The position numbers were made by a program, and so were the translations under genes. 54,016 nt of DNA. Origin: Jannaschia donghaensis (GTDB taxonomy: Bacteria > Pseudomonadota > Alphaproteobacteria > Rhodobacterales > Rhodobacteraceae). Shown here piece by piece: positions 17,015 through 24,955 of this stretch (its first letter is position 1; each line of letters opens with the position of its first letter). Below the pieces are notes generated by a model. It did not search any database. It was given only the letters and a program-made list of their open reading frames with translations, and was not told the DNA's origin. The stretch is from assembly GCF_001403795.1 (NCBI RefSeq), contig NZ_CXSU01000011.1, forward strand, positions 818,409 through 872,424. Reading direction: 5' to 3'.

Positions 17015-17794
17015 ATGGATCTGGGCATCACGGGAAAACGCGCGTTGGTCTGCGCATCGTCCAAGGGTTTGGGGCTGGGGTGTGCACAGGCGTTGGCCGA
17101 AGCTGGTGTGGACCTTGTCATGAACGCCCGCGGGGCCGAGGCGTTGGAGGCTGCCGCCGCCGACATCCGGTCGCGCTACGGCGTGGAGGTCACGACCGTC
17201 GCCGCCGACGTCACCACGCCCGAGGGGCAGGCGCAGGTCCTTGCCGCCGCCGACAGCCCTGACATCCTGGTGACCAATGCGGGCGGGCCTCCTCCGGGGT
17301 TGTGGTCGGACTGGACGCGGGACGATTTCATCGCGGCCCTCGATGCGAACATGCTGACGCCGATTGCGCTGATGAAGGCGTGTTTGCCCGGCATGATGGA
17401 CCGGGGCTGGGGCCGCGTGGTCAACATCACGTCGCAATCCGTCAAGGCACCGATCGCGGTGCTGGGGCTGTCCAACGCGGCACGCACGGGTCTGACGGGG
17501 TATGTTGCGGGAACCGCGCGTCAGGTCGCCCCCGCGGGCGTGACGATCAATAATCTGCTGCCCGGCATCCACGCAACGGACAGGGCCAAGTCACTGGACG
17601 AAGGCGTCAGCCGCGCGCAGAACATCAGCACCGACGACGCGCGGGAACAGCGGCAGGAAACGATCCCCGCCCGCCGCTATGGCACCGCGGCGGAATTCGG
17701 GCAGACCTGCGCCTTCATGTGCTCGCAGCATGCGGGCTTCATGGTGGGGCAGAATATCCTTCTTGATGGCGGCGCTACGAACGCGACGATCTGA
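17015..17794 (+). CDS. SDR family oxidoreductase with atypical active site
   Basis: 259 residues from ATG 17015, preceded by AGGGAGGA. The Rossmann motif CASSKGLGLGCA (TGxxxGxG-like), NAGG at 88-91 and Ser140 in VVNITS are present. However, at thirteen residues after Ser140, where SDRs have Tyr-x3-Lys, the sequence is S153-NAA-R157 (LGLSNAARTGLTG). The whole protein otherwise resembles the FabG-like subfamily that carries LSN(A/G)AR at this site, so this is a family feature rather than an error. Whether it is a working reductase is unclear. It is divergent from the Hint gene and overlaps the 3' end of the opposing TspO-like gene by 20 bases. Confidence 0.82.
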   Translation: MDLGITGKRALVCASSKGLGLGCAQALAEAGVDLVMNARGAEALEAAAADIRSRYGVEVTTVAADVTTPEGQAQVLAAADSPDILVTNAGGPPPGLWSDWTRDDFIAALDANMLTPIALMKACLPGMMDRGWGRVVNITSQSVKAPIAVLGLSNAARTGLTGYVAGTARQVAPAGVTINNLLPGIHATDRAKSLDEGVSRAQNISTDDAREQRQETIPARRYGTAAEFGQTCAFMCSQHAGFMVGQNILLDGGATNATI

Positions 17795-18488
17795 TCTGCC
17801 ATGCCGTCAGGGCGGCCACGCAAAGGGCCGCCCCGATGCCGAACAGGCCGACCAGCGTAGTCCCGTTCTGGACGAAGACACCCACCAGGGCCCATGTCAC
17901 GGCGACCCCGTACATCAGGCTGGCGCGCGCCTTCAGGATCGCGACGCTGATGGCCAGCGCGATCGCCAGCGCGACGATCGCCCAGCCGACCGGCCCGAAG
18001 GGGGCGACGCCGAAACCCGGCAGGTTGATCCCGATCGAAACGCAGCTGGCGGCCGTAAGCCAACCGGCATAGAGCCCCACAGGCGCGCGCAACAGCCAAA
18101 GATCGTGCCCGGGCGTCTTGAGCAGTGCCAGCAATGCCGCGATGAGCATCACCCAGATCAGGACGGTCGCCCAGATCGGCGAGGCGACGGCAACGGCCAG
18201 CCACGACGTCCCGACCCCTAGACTGACGATCAGGGGCAGGCGTGTCGCGTCCCATGCCGGGTCGTCCGCACGTTTCCACAGGCCGAACACCGCCATGGCG
18301 ATCAGCCACAGATAGATGGGCCCCCAGATCGCGAAGGCATATCCTGCGGGCTGGACGGGCGGTTCTTCGATGGGGACGGGGAACTGGTCGGGATCGAACC
18401 CCGCAAAGCCGTCTACGAAAAACGGTGAGACCGCGAATGCGATGGACAGGACAAGAACGAGAAGGGCACGTATTTTCATCCCCCGCAT
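17775..18488 (-). CDS. TspO/MBR-like (tryptophan-rich sensory-type) membrane protein
   Basis: 237 residues with about six or seven hydrophobic segments and many tryptophans. The N-terminus is a helix or uncleaved signal (KIRALLVLVLSIAFAVSPFF), followed by YAFAIWGPIYLWLIAMAVFG. The FAIWGPIY motif is typical of the long tryptophan-rich proteins related to TspO/MBR. It is longer than canonical TspO (about 160 residues), so binding of tetrapyrroles should not be assumed. Two starts are possible (18488 or 18479). The 3' end overlaps the convergent SDR gene. Confidence 0.6.
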   Translation of the reverse strand: MRGMKIRALLVLVLSIAFAVSPFFVDGFAGFDPDQFPVPIEEPPVQPAGYAFAIWGPIYLWLIAMAVFGLWKRADDPAWDATRLPLIVSLGVGTSWLAVAVASPIWATVLIWVMLIAALLALLKTPGHDLWLLRAPVGLYAGWLTAASCVSIGINLPGFGVAPFGPVGWAIVALAIALAISVAILKARASLMYGVAVTWALVGVFVQNGTTLVGLFGIGAALCVAALTAWQIRSSRS

Positions 18489-18562
18489 CTAACCTGTTTC
18501 TACCCCGACGCCAGAGGGGCGGCCCTGGAAACACCCCGGCATGGCGTTCGGCCGACGCGGCA

Positions 18563-18604
18563 GCGGCCCCGTCATTCGCACCTTCGCACGGATGACGGGG
18601 CCGC
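18563..18604 (-). terminator. Strong inverted repeat after the solute-binding-protein gene
   Basis: GCGGCCCCGTCAT (18563-18575) and ATGACGGGGCCGC (18592-18604) are perfect 13-base inverted repeats around a 16-base centre that can extend the stem by up to three more pairs. It begins seven bases beyond the stop of the minus-strand solute-binding protein, where a transcription terminator would sit. There is no run of U on either strand, so it may act as a stabilising 3' hairpin or a Rho-dependent boundary. Confidence 0.5.
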
Positions 18605-18610
18605 CTGCGA

Positions 18611-20068
18611 TCACTCGGACCAGCTGACGCCCGTGAGGTCGTTCGCCTGTGTTGGCGCATTTTCCCAAAGTCCGTCGATCCGCGCGTCGGCGACGCCCGT
18701 CTTGGCCAGTTGGAACAGATAGGCGTTCACGGCGTCGTCCGCGATGACCTGCTGCGCCTGTTGCAGCATGGCCGTTCGTTCGCCCGCGTCCGTTGTTGTC
18801 TCGATACGCTCCATCAGGTTCTGGAAATCCGCGTTGTCGTATTGGAAATAATAATCGGGCCGGGCGTAGATGTTGATGTCCGCAGGCTCGGTATGGCTGA
18901 CGATGGTCAGGTCGAAATCCTTGCCGCGGAACACCTGTTCCAGCCATTGCGCCCATTCCAGATTGGAAATCTCCGTCTCGATCCCGACTTCGCGAAGCTG
19001 GCTTGCGATGATCTCTCCGCCACGCCGGGCATAGACGGGGGGCGGCAGCATCAGGCGCAGGGTCAGATCGGTCGCGCCCGCCTCCTCTAGAAGGGCCTTC
19101 GCCTTGGCGGGATCATAGGCGGACTGGCCGGTCAGGTCGACGTAATCGGGGTTGTGCGGCGCGAAATGCGTGCCGATGGGCGTGCCGTATCCGAACATCG
19201 CGCCGTCGATCACGGCTTGCCGGTCGATCGCATGGGCGATGGCCTGCCGCACCTTCACATCCGGAATTGCGACGTTGTTGATGCCAAGGATCGTCTCGCC
19301 TTCGGTCGATCCGACGATGACGGTGAAGCGAGGGTCGGCCGCGAAATTCGACAACGTTTCGGGGGCCGGGAAATTCGGAAAGGCGTCGATGTCCCCGGCC
19401 ATCATCGCGGCAAAGGCGGCGTTGGGATCCGAGACGAATTTGAACGTCGCGTCCGTCAGCGCGGGGGCGTCGCCCCAATATGCGTCGTATGCCGTCAGGT
19501 CCACCCGGTCGCCCTGCACCCATTGCCCGAACCGGAACGGCCCGGTGCCCACCGGCATCGTCGCGTTGGTTTCGGCGGTTTCGGGGGCCACGATCACAGC
19601 GTCCCCCCACGCCAGGTTGAAGCCCAGGTTCCCGTTCGGGGCCGACAGGGTGATCTTCACCGTCGCGGGATCAACCGCTTCGACGCTTTCGATGCCGTCG
19701 AACAGGGCCTTTTGCGCGTTCGTGCTGTCGTCGGCGCGGGCCCGGTCCAGCGAAAAGACGACATCGTCCGCGTCCATTGCGCTGCCGTCGTGGAAGGTGA
19801 CGCCGTTGTGCAACGCAAAGGTCCAGACGGTGCCATCGTCGGACACGTCCCAGCTTTGCGCCAGCGCCGGTTGCACCGATCCGTCGGGGCCGAAGCGCGT
19901 CAGCCCTTCGAAAAGGTTGGCATAGACCACTTCGTCGATCGCCGCGGCCGCCCCGCCGGTGGGGTCAAGGTTCGGCGGCTCCAACTGCATGCCGATGGTG
20001 ATGTCGGTCTGCTGCGCCATCGCGGTCGTGGTCAGCAGGGCAAGCGCGGCCGTGGTTCTGATGAGCAT
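18611..20068 (-). CDS. ABC transporter periplasmic solute-binding protein, peptide/nickel type (SBP_bac_5)
   Basis: 485 residues. A signal peptide (MLIRTTAALALLTTTAMAQQ) precedes the family pattern LEPPNLDPTGGAAAAIDEVV, ALAQSWDVSDDGTVWTFALH then NGVTFHDGSAMDADDVVFSL, and VGTGPFRFGQW. This is typical of DppA/OppA-like proteins that capture peptides or similar oligomeric solutes in the periplasm. No permease or ATPase gene lies beside it, so it must work with a transporter encoded elsewhere or as a sensor. A strong inverted repeat follows its stop. Confidence 0.92.
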   Translation of the reverse strand: MLIRTTAALALLTTTAMAQQTDITIGMQLEPPNLDPTGGAAAAIDEVVYANLFEGLTRFGPDGSVQPALAQSWDVSDDGTVWTFALHNGVTFHDGSAMDADDVVFSLDRARADDSTNAQKALFDGIESVEAVDPATVKITLSAPNGNLGFNLAWGDAVIVAPETAETNATMPVGTGPFRFGQWVQGDRVDLTAYDAYWGDAPALTDATFKFVSDPNAAFAAMMAGDIDAFPNFPAPETLSNFAADPRFTVIVGSTEGETILGINNVAIPDVKVRQAIAHAIDRQAVIDGAMFGYGTPIGTHFAPHNPDYVDLTGQSAYDPAKAKALLEEAGATDLTLRLMLPPPVYARRGGEIIASQLREVGIETEISNLEWAQWLEQVFRGKDFDLTIVSHTEPADINIYARPDYYFQYDNADFQNLMERIETTTDAGERTAMLQQAQQVIADDAVNAYLFQLAKTGVADARIDGLWENAPTQANDLTGVSWSE

Positions 20069-20128
20069 GGGGTCTTCCTTCCGTAAATCGGTGCCAGTAA
20101 GGCATCGACGCGGGCAGGGGGCAAGACA

Positions 20129-20707
20129 CTACCCAGCGGCATAGCTTTCTACGATCTCCACCATCCGATCGGTCGACAGGATCGGCGGAAGCAGGGTCAA
20201 GAACCCGCCGTCGCCATCCATGACGAAGATGTGCGAGCCATGGGCATAGACGTCCACACCGCGCGGGTCGGTAAAAAGCAACGTCCGTTCGACGTGAAAC
20301 AGATCGCGCACGCGGGCCAGATCTGTCTGTGATCCCGTCAGCCCGGTCAGACCGGGTGCAAAGGTTTCCAACGCGGGTCCCATCGTCTCGACCGTATCGG
20401 TTTCCGGATCGACGGTGATGACCAGCGGCGTGACCTCGATGCCACGGGCCGACAGATCTCGTGTCATGTCCGACATGATCGGCAGGGCGACGGTGCAGAT
20501 CGCTTCGCAGGTGGCATAACCGAAAAACAGCAGTTGCAGTCGACCGTCGGGGTCGGCCTGTGTGCGGGCGTTGCCATAGTGGTCGGTCAGCACGTAATCC
20601 CCCCCGAAATTCGACGGGAAAAGCGTGTCGGGCAGGGGTGCCTCCAGCGTGGCCTGCTGCGCGATCGCCGGAAGGGCCAGCAGGCACGCCAGGATCGCGG
20701 TGCGCAT
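20129..20707 (-). CDS. SCO1/SenC family copper chaperone or thiol-redox protein
   Basis: 192 residues from ATG 20707, with a signal peptide (MRTAILACLLALPAIAQQ). The SCO signature is present: LFFGYATCEAICTVALPIMS with Cys67-x3-Cys71, and the third copper ligand His159 in YAHGSHIFVMDGDGG. SCO proteins deliver copper to the CuA site of cytochrome oxidase or reduce its cysteines, in the periplasm. It is the third gene of an overlapping operon of three secreted cysteine-containing proteins: the ATG overlaps the stop of the upstream gene (TGATG on the minus strand). No oxidase subunit gene is nearby, so its client may be one of the two companions. Confidence 0.9.
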   Translation of the reverse strand: MRTAILACLLALPAIAQQATLEAPLPDTLFPSNFGGDYVLTDHYGNARTQADPDGRLQLLFFGYATCEAICTVALPIMSDMTRDLSARGIEVTPLVITVDPETDTVETMGPALETFAPGLTGLTGSQTDLARVRDLFHVERTLLFTDPRGVDVYAHGSHIFVMDGDGGFLTLLPPILSTDRMVEIVESYAAG

Positions 20708-21267
20708 CAGAACCAATCCTTGAAGAACGCCTGATCGACGTCGGGGCCGAGGCCCAGATACCCCTCCTGCTCGATCTCGTTCAGAATGCGCGGATCGCGG
20801 CGAAACCATGGGCCCGATCCTTCGGCACCTGGGTTCTTTGCCGCCCAATCGTCGGTCCAGGTGTTCGCGCGCTGCCAGTCGCCCCCTTCGGGGCGAAGCC
20901 GCTGCACCAGATACACATTCGTCGCGCCGATTTCCGGGTCGTCGATCAGCAGACCATCGACCTCGATCTTCTGGCCGCAGAAGGGGGCCAGGTCGGCCAC
21001 GGCCCCGTTGAAGGCCGACTGCGCGTTCTTGAGTGGGAAGACCATCGCATTGTCCTCCTGCCGGATCAGCACGACCTGACGCGCACCGCCGCCGCAATCG
21101 TCGGCACAGTCGCCGGTCAGGACGCACAGCGGGTCGCGGACGACGGCGGTGAAAAGGGCCTTCTTCTCGCCGAACAGGCCCCATTCGCGGGCCTCCGACC
21201 CGTCGGAGAAATCCTGGGCGATGGCGGGCGCGGCGGCGAGCGCGGCAATCAGGGCGAGGCGGATCAT
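20707..21267 (-). CDS. Secreted cysteine-containing protein of unknown function, SCO operon
   Basis: 186 residues with signal peptide (MIRLALIAALAAAPAIAQDF). The mature part has Cys48, Cys54 and Cys58 in DPLCVLTGDCADDCGGGARQ, and Cys97 in LAPFCGQKIEVDG, a cluster suited to disulfides or metal. The rest is beta-rich (VDGLLIDDPEIGATNVYLVQ) with an acidic, Trp-containing C-terminus. I do not recognise a named family. Its start overlaps the end of the upstream gene by four bases and its stop overlaps the SCO start, so the three are made together. A metal-site protein served by the SCO chaperone is a reasonable inference. Confidence 0.75.
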   Translation of the reverse strand: MIRLALIAALAAAPAIAQDFSDGSEAREWGLFGEKKALFTAVVRDPLCVLTGDCADDCGGGARQVVLIRQEDNAMVFPLKNAQSAFNGAVADLAPFCGQKIEVDGLLIDDPEIGATNVYLVQRLRPEGGDWQRANTWTDDWAAKNPGAEGSGPWFRRDPRILNEIEQEGYLGLGPDVDQAFFKDWF

Positions 21268-21710
21268 TCCGGTGCCTCCGAATTCGGGATGGCGAAACCG
21301 GGGATCACCCCGAAATCTTCGTGCGTCGCATTGACGATATCGCGGTCGGCCGTGATCTCCTCGACCACGAGATAATTCAGTCCGTCGCGGCGATAGAGCA
21401 TGCCGTCCGCCTCGATCGTGTGGGATGCGATGTGCAGGCTTGTGTCCCCGCCGGCCGTGGTATCGTCGCCGTCCATCTTGAGCACCATGTACACCGTGCC
21501 GTCGGGGGCCAGCAGGCCAACCGGGATGCCGCCCGCGCTGCACCAGAGGGCGCAGGTATGATGCGCGGAACCGACGACGGCGTCCGGCCCGCCCATCACG
21601 CCCGAGAAATAGCACCAGGTGTCGATCACTTCGCCGGTGATCTGAACCCGCTCGCCGTCGGCCGCATGGACCGGGGCGGCAAGGAACAGCAGGGGAATGA
21701 GTGCGCGCAT
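21264..21710 (-). CDS. Secreted WC/CxxxC protein of unknown function, first gene of SCO operon
   Basis: 148 residues from ATG 21710, with GAAGGAGA upstream; a longer frame start would disrupt the signal peptide (MRALIPLLFLAAPVHAAD). The mature protein begins with ITGEVIDTWCYFSGVMGG and then GSAHHTCALWCSAGGIPVGL: Cys33, His50-His51 and Cys53-x3-Cys57, a likely metal or heme-type site in a small beta-rich (OB-like) domain. I have no secure family name. It leads the operon, followed with four-base overlap by the second secreted protein and then SCO. Confidence 0.75.
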   Translation of the reverse strand: MRALIPLLFLAAPVHAADGERVQITGEVIDTWCYFSGVMGGPDAVVGSAHHTCALWCSAGGIPVGLLAPDGTVYMVLKMDGDDTTAGGDTSLHIASHTIEADGMLYRRDGLNYLVVEEITADRDIVNATHEDFGVIPGFAIPNSEAPE

Positions 21711-21765
21711 AATCGTCTCCTTCTCATTCTTCGAAGTTGACGCAGGGGCGGCGCGATCTGGCAAA

Positions 21766-22404
21766 TCACGATTTTCCGATGGCTTCGCACAGATCGGCCA
21801 GAAGGCAGGTGTCGCACCTGGGCGCGCGGGCCCGGCAGGTCCGCTTGCCGTGGGTCAAAAGCAGGACATGGCCGTCGGGCAGGAACGCCGCGGGAAGCCG
21901 CGCCTCCAGCGACGTGGCCGTCTGTTCCTCGGTCTTGCCCGTCGCAAGGCCAAGGCGGTTGCAAACCCGGTGAACATGGGTGTCGACGGCCACGGTCGCC
22001 TGACCGAATGTGAAATGCAGCACGATGTCCGCGCATTTGCGACCCACACCGGGCAGCGACATCAGGCCCTTGCGCGTCGTCGGCACGATACCGTCGTGAT
22101 CTTCCAACAACGCGGCGCACATCTTGCGCAGGTTGCGGCATTTGACGTTGTAGAGGCCCGCGGGCCGGATTGCCGCCGTGATCGTCTCGTCCGACAAACG
22201 CAGGATGTCCTGCGGCGTATCGGCCAGCGCGAATAGCGCCTTGGATGCGGCGGCCGTGTTGCGGTCCAGCGATTGGGCCGACAGCATGCAGGACACGACC
22301 GAACGGAACGGGTCGCGCCCGCCCTTGGACGACGGCGGCCTGACGTCCGGCATCGCGGCGCGCAGGCGGGTCATGGCGTCGATGATCCGGTCTTCCGTCA
22401 ACAT
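21766..22404 (-). CDS. nth: Endonuclease III
   Basis: 212 residues. The helix-hairpin-helix SLPGVGRKCADIVL contains the catalytic Lys123, and the catalytic Asp141 is in VAVDTHVHRV, with the same 18-residue spacing as Lys120/Asp138 of E. coli Nth. The C-terminus carries the [4Fe-4S] cysteines in the C-x6-C-x2-C-x5-C pattern (CRARAPRCDTCLLADLC). It is a bifunctional DNA glycosylase/AP lyase for oxidised pyrimidines. It runs in the same direction as its neighbours but is separated from the SCO operon by 55 bases. Confidence 0.95.
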   Translation of the reverse strand: MLTEDRIIDAMTRLRAAMPDVRPPSSKGGRDPFRSVVSCMLSAQSLDRNTAAASKALFALADTPQDILRLSDETITAAIRPAGLYNVKCRNLRKMCAALLEDHDGIVPTTRKGLMSLPGVGRKCADIVLHFTFGQATVAVDTHVHRVCNRLGLATGKTEEQTATSLEARLPAAFLPDGHVLLLTHGKRTCRARAPRCDTCLLADLCEAIGKS

Positions 22405-22440
22405 GGGCGACGATTTAAGCCGGATGGCCTGCGCCGCAAG

Positions 22441-23709
22441 TCACGTCAGCAGTTTGGCCAGGGTCAGCGCCATCACCTTGCCCGCGTCCATCATGTCATC
22501 TACGCCGATCCATTCGTCGGGCTGATGCGCCAGGTCCAGAATGCCGGGCCCATAGGCGATGCAGTTCTTCAACCGCCCGATCCGGTCGATATGTTTTTGG
22601 TCGTAGGTGCCGGGGCTGACGACAAATTCCGCCGACTTGCCCATCACCTCGCGGATCGCGGCCTCGACCGTGCGCACGACGGGCGCGTCTTCGGAGGTCA
22701 TGCTGGGCTGCACCTCGAACAGATCGCGGATTTCGTAGCGGAAATCAGGGCGCTTTTCCCGGATCCGCTCCATCATTTGCGTCACTTCGCGCTTCACGTC
22801 GGCGATGTCCTCCTCAATGAGGAAACGCCGGTCAATCGTCAGGGTGCAACGGTCCGGCACGCAGGCCGATGGCAGGCCGGTGTAATCGGCATCCTGCACC
22901 GGCTCGCCTCCGTGGATGGCGTTGATGTTCAGCGTCGATTGCTTGGCCCCGTCGGGCACCACGGGCATCTCGGTCCGCTTGCCGGCCAGCAGGGGAAACA
23001 GCGTCGCCTCCATTTCGTCGAGGACGGCACCCATGTGCCGCACCGCGCAATCGCCCAGAAACGGCATGGAGCCGTGGGCGATGCGCCCATTCGTCTCGAT
23101 CTCCGCCCACCAGACGCCGCGATGGCCCAGACAGATACGATCCTTGTTGAGCGGTTCGGGAATGATGACATGCTGCACGCGGGCCGGGTCGAAGAACCCC
23201 TTCTGCGCAAGGTATGCCACGCCGCCGAAACCGCCCGATTCCTCGTCCGCGGTCGCCGAAATCTCGATTGCGCCCGCAAAGTCTGGCCGCAGGGCGACGA
23301 AGGCTTCGGCGGCCACGATGCTGGTCGCCAGCCCGCCCTTCATATCGCAGGCCCCGCGCCCCCAGACGCGCCCGTCCGAATGTTCCGCACCGAACGGGTC
23401 CTTCGTCCAGCCGTGGCCCACGGCAACGACGTCGTGGTGGCTGTTGAAATGGACGCATTCGCCGGGACGCGACCCTTCCAGCCGACAGATCACGTTCCAG
23501 CGCGGATACCGGTCGCTGTCGCCCGGTGCGCCTTCGGCCCGCACCATTTGGACCTGCCAGCCCTGTGCGCCCATGCGATGTCCGACCCAGTCACAGATGT
23601 CGCGGTAACGTCGGCCCGGCGGGTTCAGCGTCGGAATTTGGATCAAATCCTGAGTGCAGGAGACAAGCGCCGCGCGTCGGGTTTCGATCTCGGTCAACAG
23701 GCGGTCCAT
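22441..23709 (-). CDS. M20 family metallopeptidase (ArgE/DapE-like deacylase)
   Basis: 422 residues from ATG 23709, with GAGGAGAC just upstream; a longer frame exists but lacks a ribosome site. The zinc-site motifs are FNSHHDVVAVG, GRGACDMKGG, SATADEESGGFGG and, near the C-terminus, PGTYDQKHIDRIG. They fit the 'acetylornithine deacetylase or succinyl-diaminopimelate desuccinylase' group, which hydrolyses N-acyl amino acids with two zinc ions in the cytoplasm. The exact substrate cannot be told from sequence. It is divergent from the AAA+ operon and 36 bases upstream of nth. Confidence 0.88.
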   Translation of the reverse strand: MDRLLTEIETRRAALVSCTQDLIQIPTLNPPGRRYRDICDWVGHRMGAQGWQVQMVRAEGAPGDSDRYPRWNVICRLEGSRPGECVHFNSHHDVVAVGHGWTKDPFGAEHSDGRVWGRGACDMKGGLATSIVAAEAFVALRPDFAGAIEISATADEESGGFGGVAYLAQKGFFDPARVQHVIIPEPLNKDRICLGHRGVWWAEIETNGRIAHGSMPFLGDCAVRHMGAVLDEMEATLFPLLAGKRTEMPVVPDGAKQSTLNINAIHGGEPVQDADYTGLPSACVPDRCTLTIDRRFLIEEDIADVKREVTQMMERIREKRPDFRYEIRDLFEVQPSMTSEDAPVVRTVEAAIREVMGKSAEFVVSPGTYDQKHIDRIGRLKNCIAYGPGILDLAHQPDEWIGVDDMMDAGKVMALTLAKLLT

Positions 23710-23835
23710 GTCGTCTCCTCGTGGCGGCTTGGCAACATTGGGGGCTTTCCGATGGCTTGACCACTCCCGCGACACGAAATCGTCCCCATCTGTCAGCTAT
23801 AGAACGACAAATGATTCAAAGAGGGGACGCATCCG

Positions 23836-24906
23836 GTGGCCAATTTCGAGACCCAAGTGAAGGAAAGCCAGGCGCAGGTCGCCCAGGCACAGTCGAAGAT
23901 CGTGGAGGTGACCAGCCGGATCGAGGCCGCGCGCTCCAAGCTCGACCAGGGGATTTCCATCGACGTCGAGAATGCCACCCTGGAAGAGGTACACGCCCAC
24001 ACCGATCTGATGAATGCGAACATCGCGGAACTCATCATGGGTCTGGACGATGTGACCGCCGGATTCTCCAAGGATTTCGACGAGATGCGGACCAAGACCG
24101 GGATGGAGAGCTTCATCGGCATCTTTGCCCGCGGTAAGTCCGAGTCGATGCGCCAGGAGCGTTTGCGCTCCGCGTCGATCGACGACAAGCTGCAGGACCT
24201 GATCTCCAAATCCGACACCATCACCAAGTTGCTCGAGGGGCAGCTGGCGACGCTCAACGATCAGAAAGCGCGGGTCGAAACCAACCTGAGCGCGACATTG
24301 GTCGACCGCGAGGCCGCCGTCTCCGAGCTGGAGCGTATCCGTTCCGAGATCACGGCGATGGACCCCCGCCTGATTGATCTGGAGAATAAGATCAGCGTCG
24401 AACAGGACGCATCCAAACGCACCCAGCTGGAGACCGATCTGGCCGAGGCCAACACCCGCCACAACGAGCTTGTCCAGGCCGAGCAGGTGGCCCTTGCCCG
24501 CTCGCAAACGCTGGAACGCTATATCGAGAAGGGCAAGACCTGGGTCGACAGCCTTCAGAACCAGGCGGCGACCCAGATGGTGCTGATCAACAAGCTGGCC
24601 ACGGACACCAAGCAGCGTGTTGTGCTCTACGACGCGCTGTCGAAGTCGCTCAAGACCGCCCAGCAGCAGGACGTCGCCCACCGCATCAACGAGATCGGGG
24701 TCAAGACCGATCAGGAGGCGCAGCAGGCCATGGCCGCCATCGGGGCCGCCACCAACACCCGCATGGCCGAGATGCTGGAAGCGCACGAGGATCATATGGT
24801 TTTCGCCCGCGACGTCCTGGAGGCCAAGCAGAAGGCCGACGAACGCTTCGCCCGCCGCTTCGGTGCCATCGTGGAGAAGCATGACAAGAACCTCTACGGG
24901 GGGTGA
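23836..24906 (+). CDS. Coiled-coil protein, first gene of the AAA+ operon
   Basis: 356 residues from a GTG with AGAGGGGAC about ten bases upstream. It has no signal peptide and no membrane segment. It is dominated by long amphipathic helices (roughly residues 1-45, 110-230 and 250-345) rich in Glu, Gln, Lys and Ala, with a short non-helical part near residues 85-105 (TGMESFIGIFARGKSES). Its overall build recalls TelA (toxic-anion resistance) proteins, but I see no decisive motif, so the family is left open. It probably forms an oligomeric scaffold or adaptor for the AAA+ protein encoded two genes downstream. Confidence 0.8.
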   Translation: MANFETQVKESQAQVAQAQSKIVEVTSRIEAARSKLDQGISIDVENATLEEVHAHTDLMNANIAELIMGLDDVTAGFSKDFDEMRTKTGMESFIGIFARGKSESMRQERLRSASIDDKLQDLISKSDTITKLLEGQLATLNDQKARVETNLSATLVDREAAVSELERIRSEITAMDPRLIDLENKISVEQDASKRTQLETDLAEANTRHNELVQAEQVALARSQTLERYIEKGKTWVDSLQNQAATQMVLINKLATDTKQRVVLYDALSKSLKTAQQQDVAHRINEIGVKTDQEAQQAMAAIGAATNTRMAEMLEAHEDHMVFARDVLEAKQKADERFARRFGAIVEKHDKNLYGG

Positions 24907-24955
24907 GCCGCGTGCCGCACCTGTTCGTCGCGGGCCGTCAGTCGGGACGGACCGG

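Noticed and set aside
22273-23760. A 495-codon plus-strand frame opposite the M20 peptidase
   Set aside because: The M20 zinc motifs are on the minus strand; the plus frame has biased composition and no motif.
23836-24906. Calling the first gene of the AAA+ operon a TelA tellurite-resistance protein
   Set aside because: The helical build is similar, but no TelA-specific motif is seen and no other ter gene lies in the window; I kept it as a coiled-coil protein.
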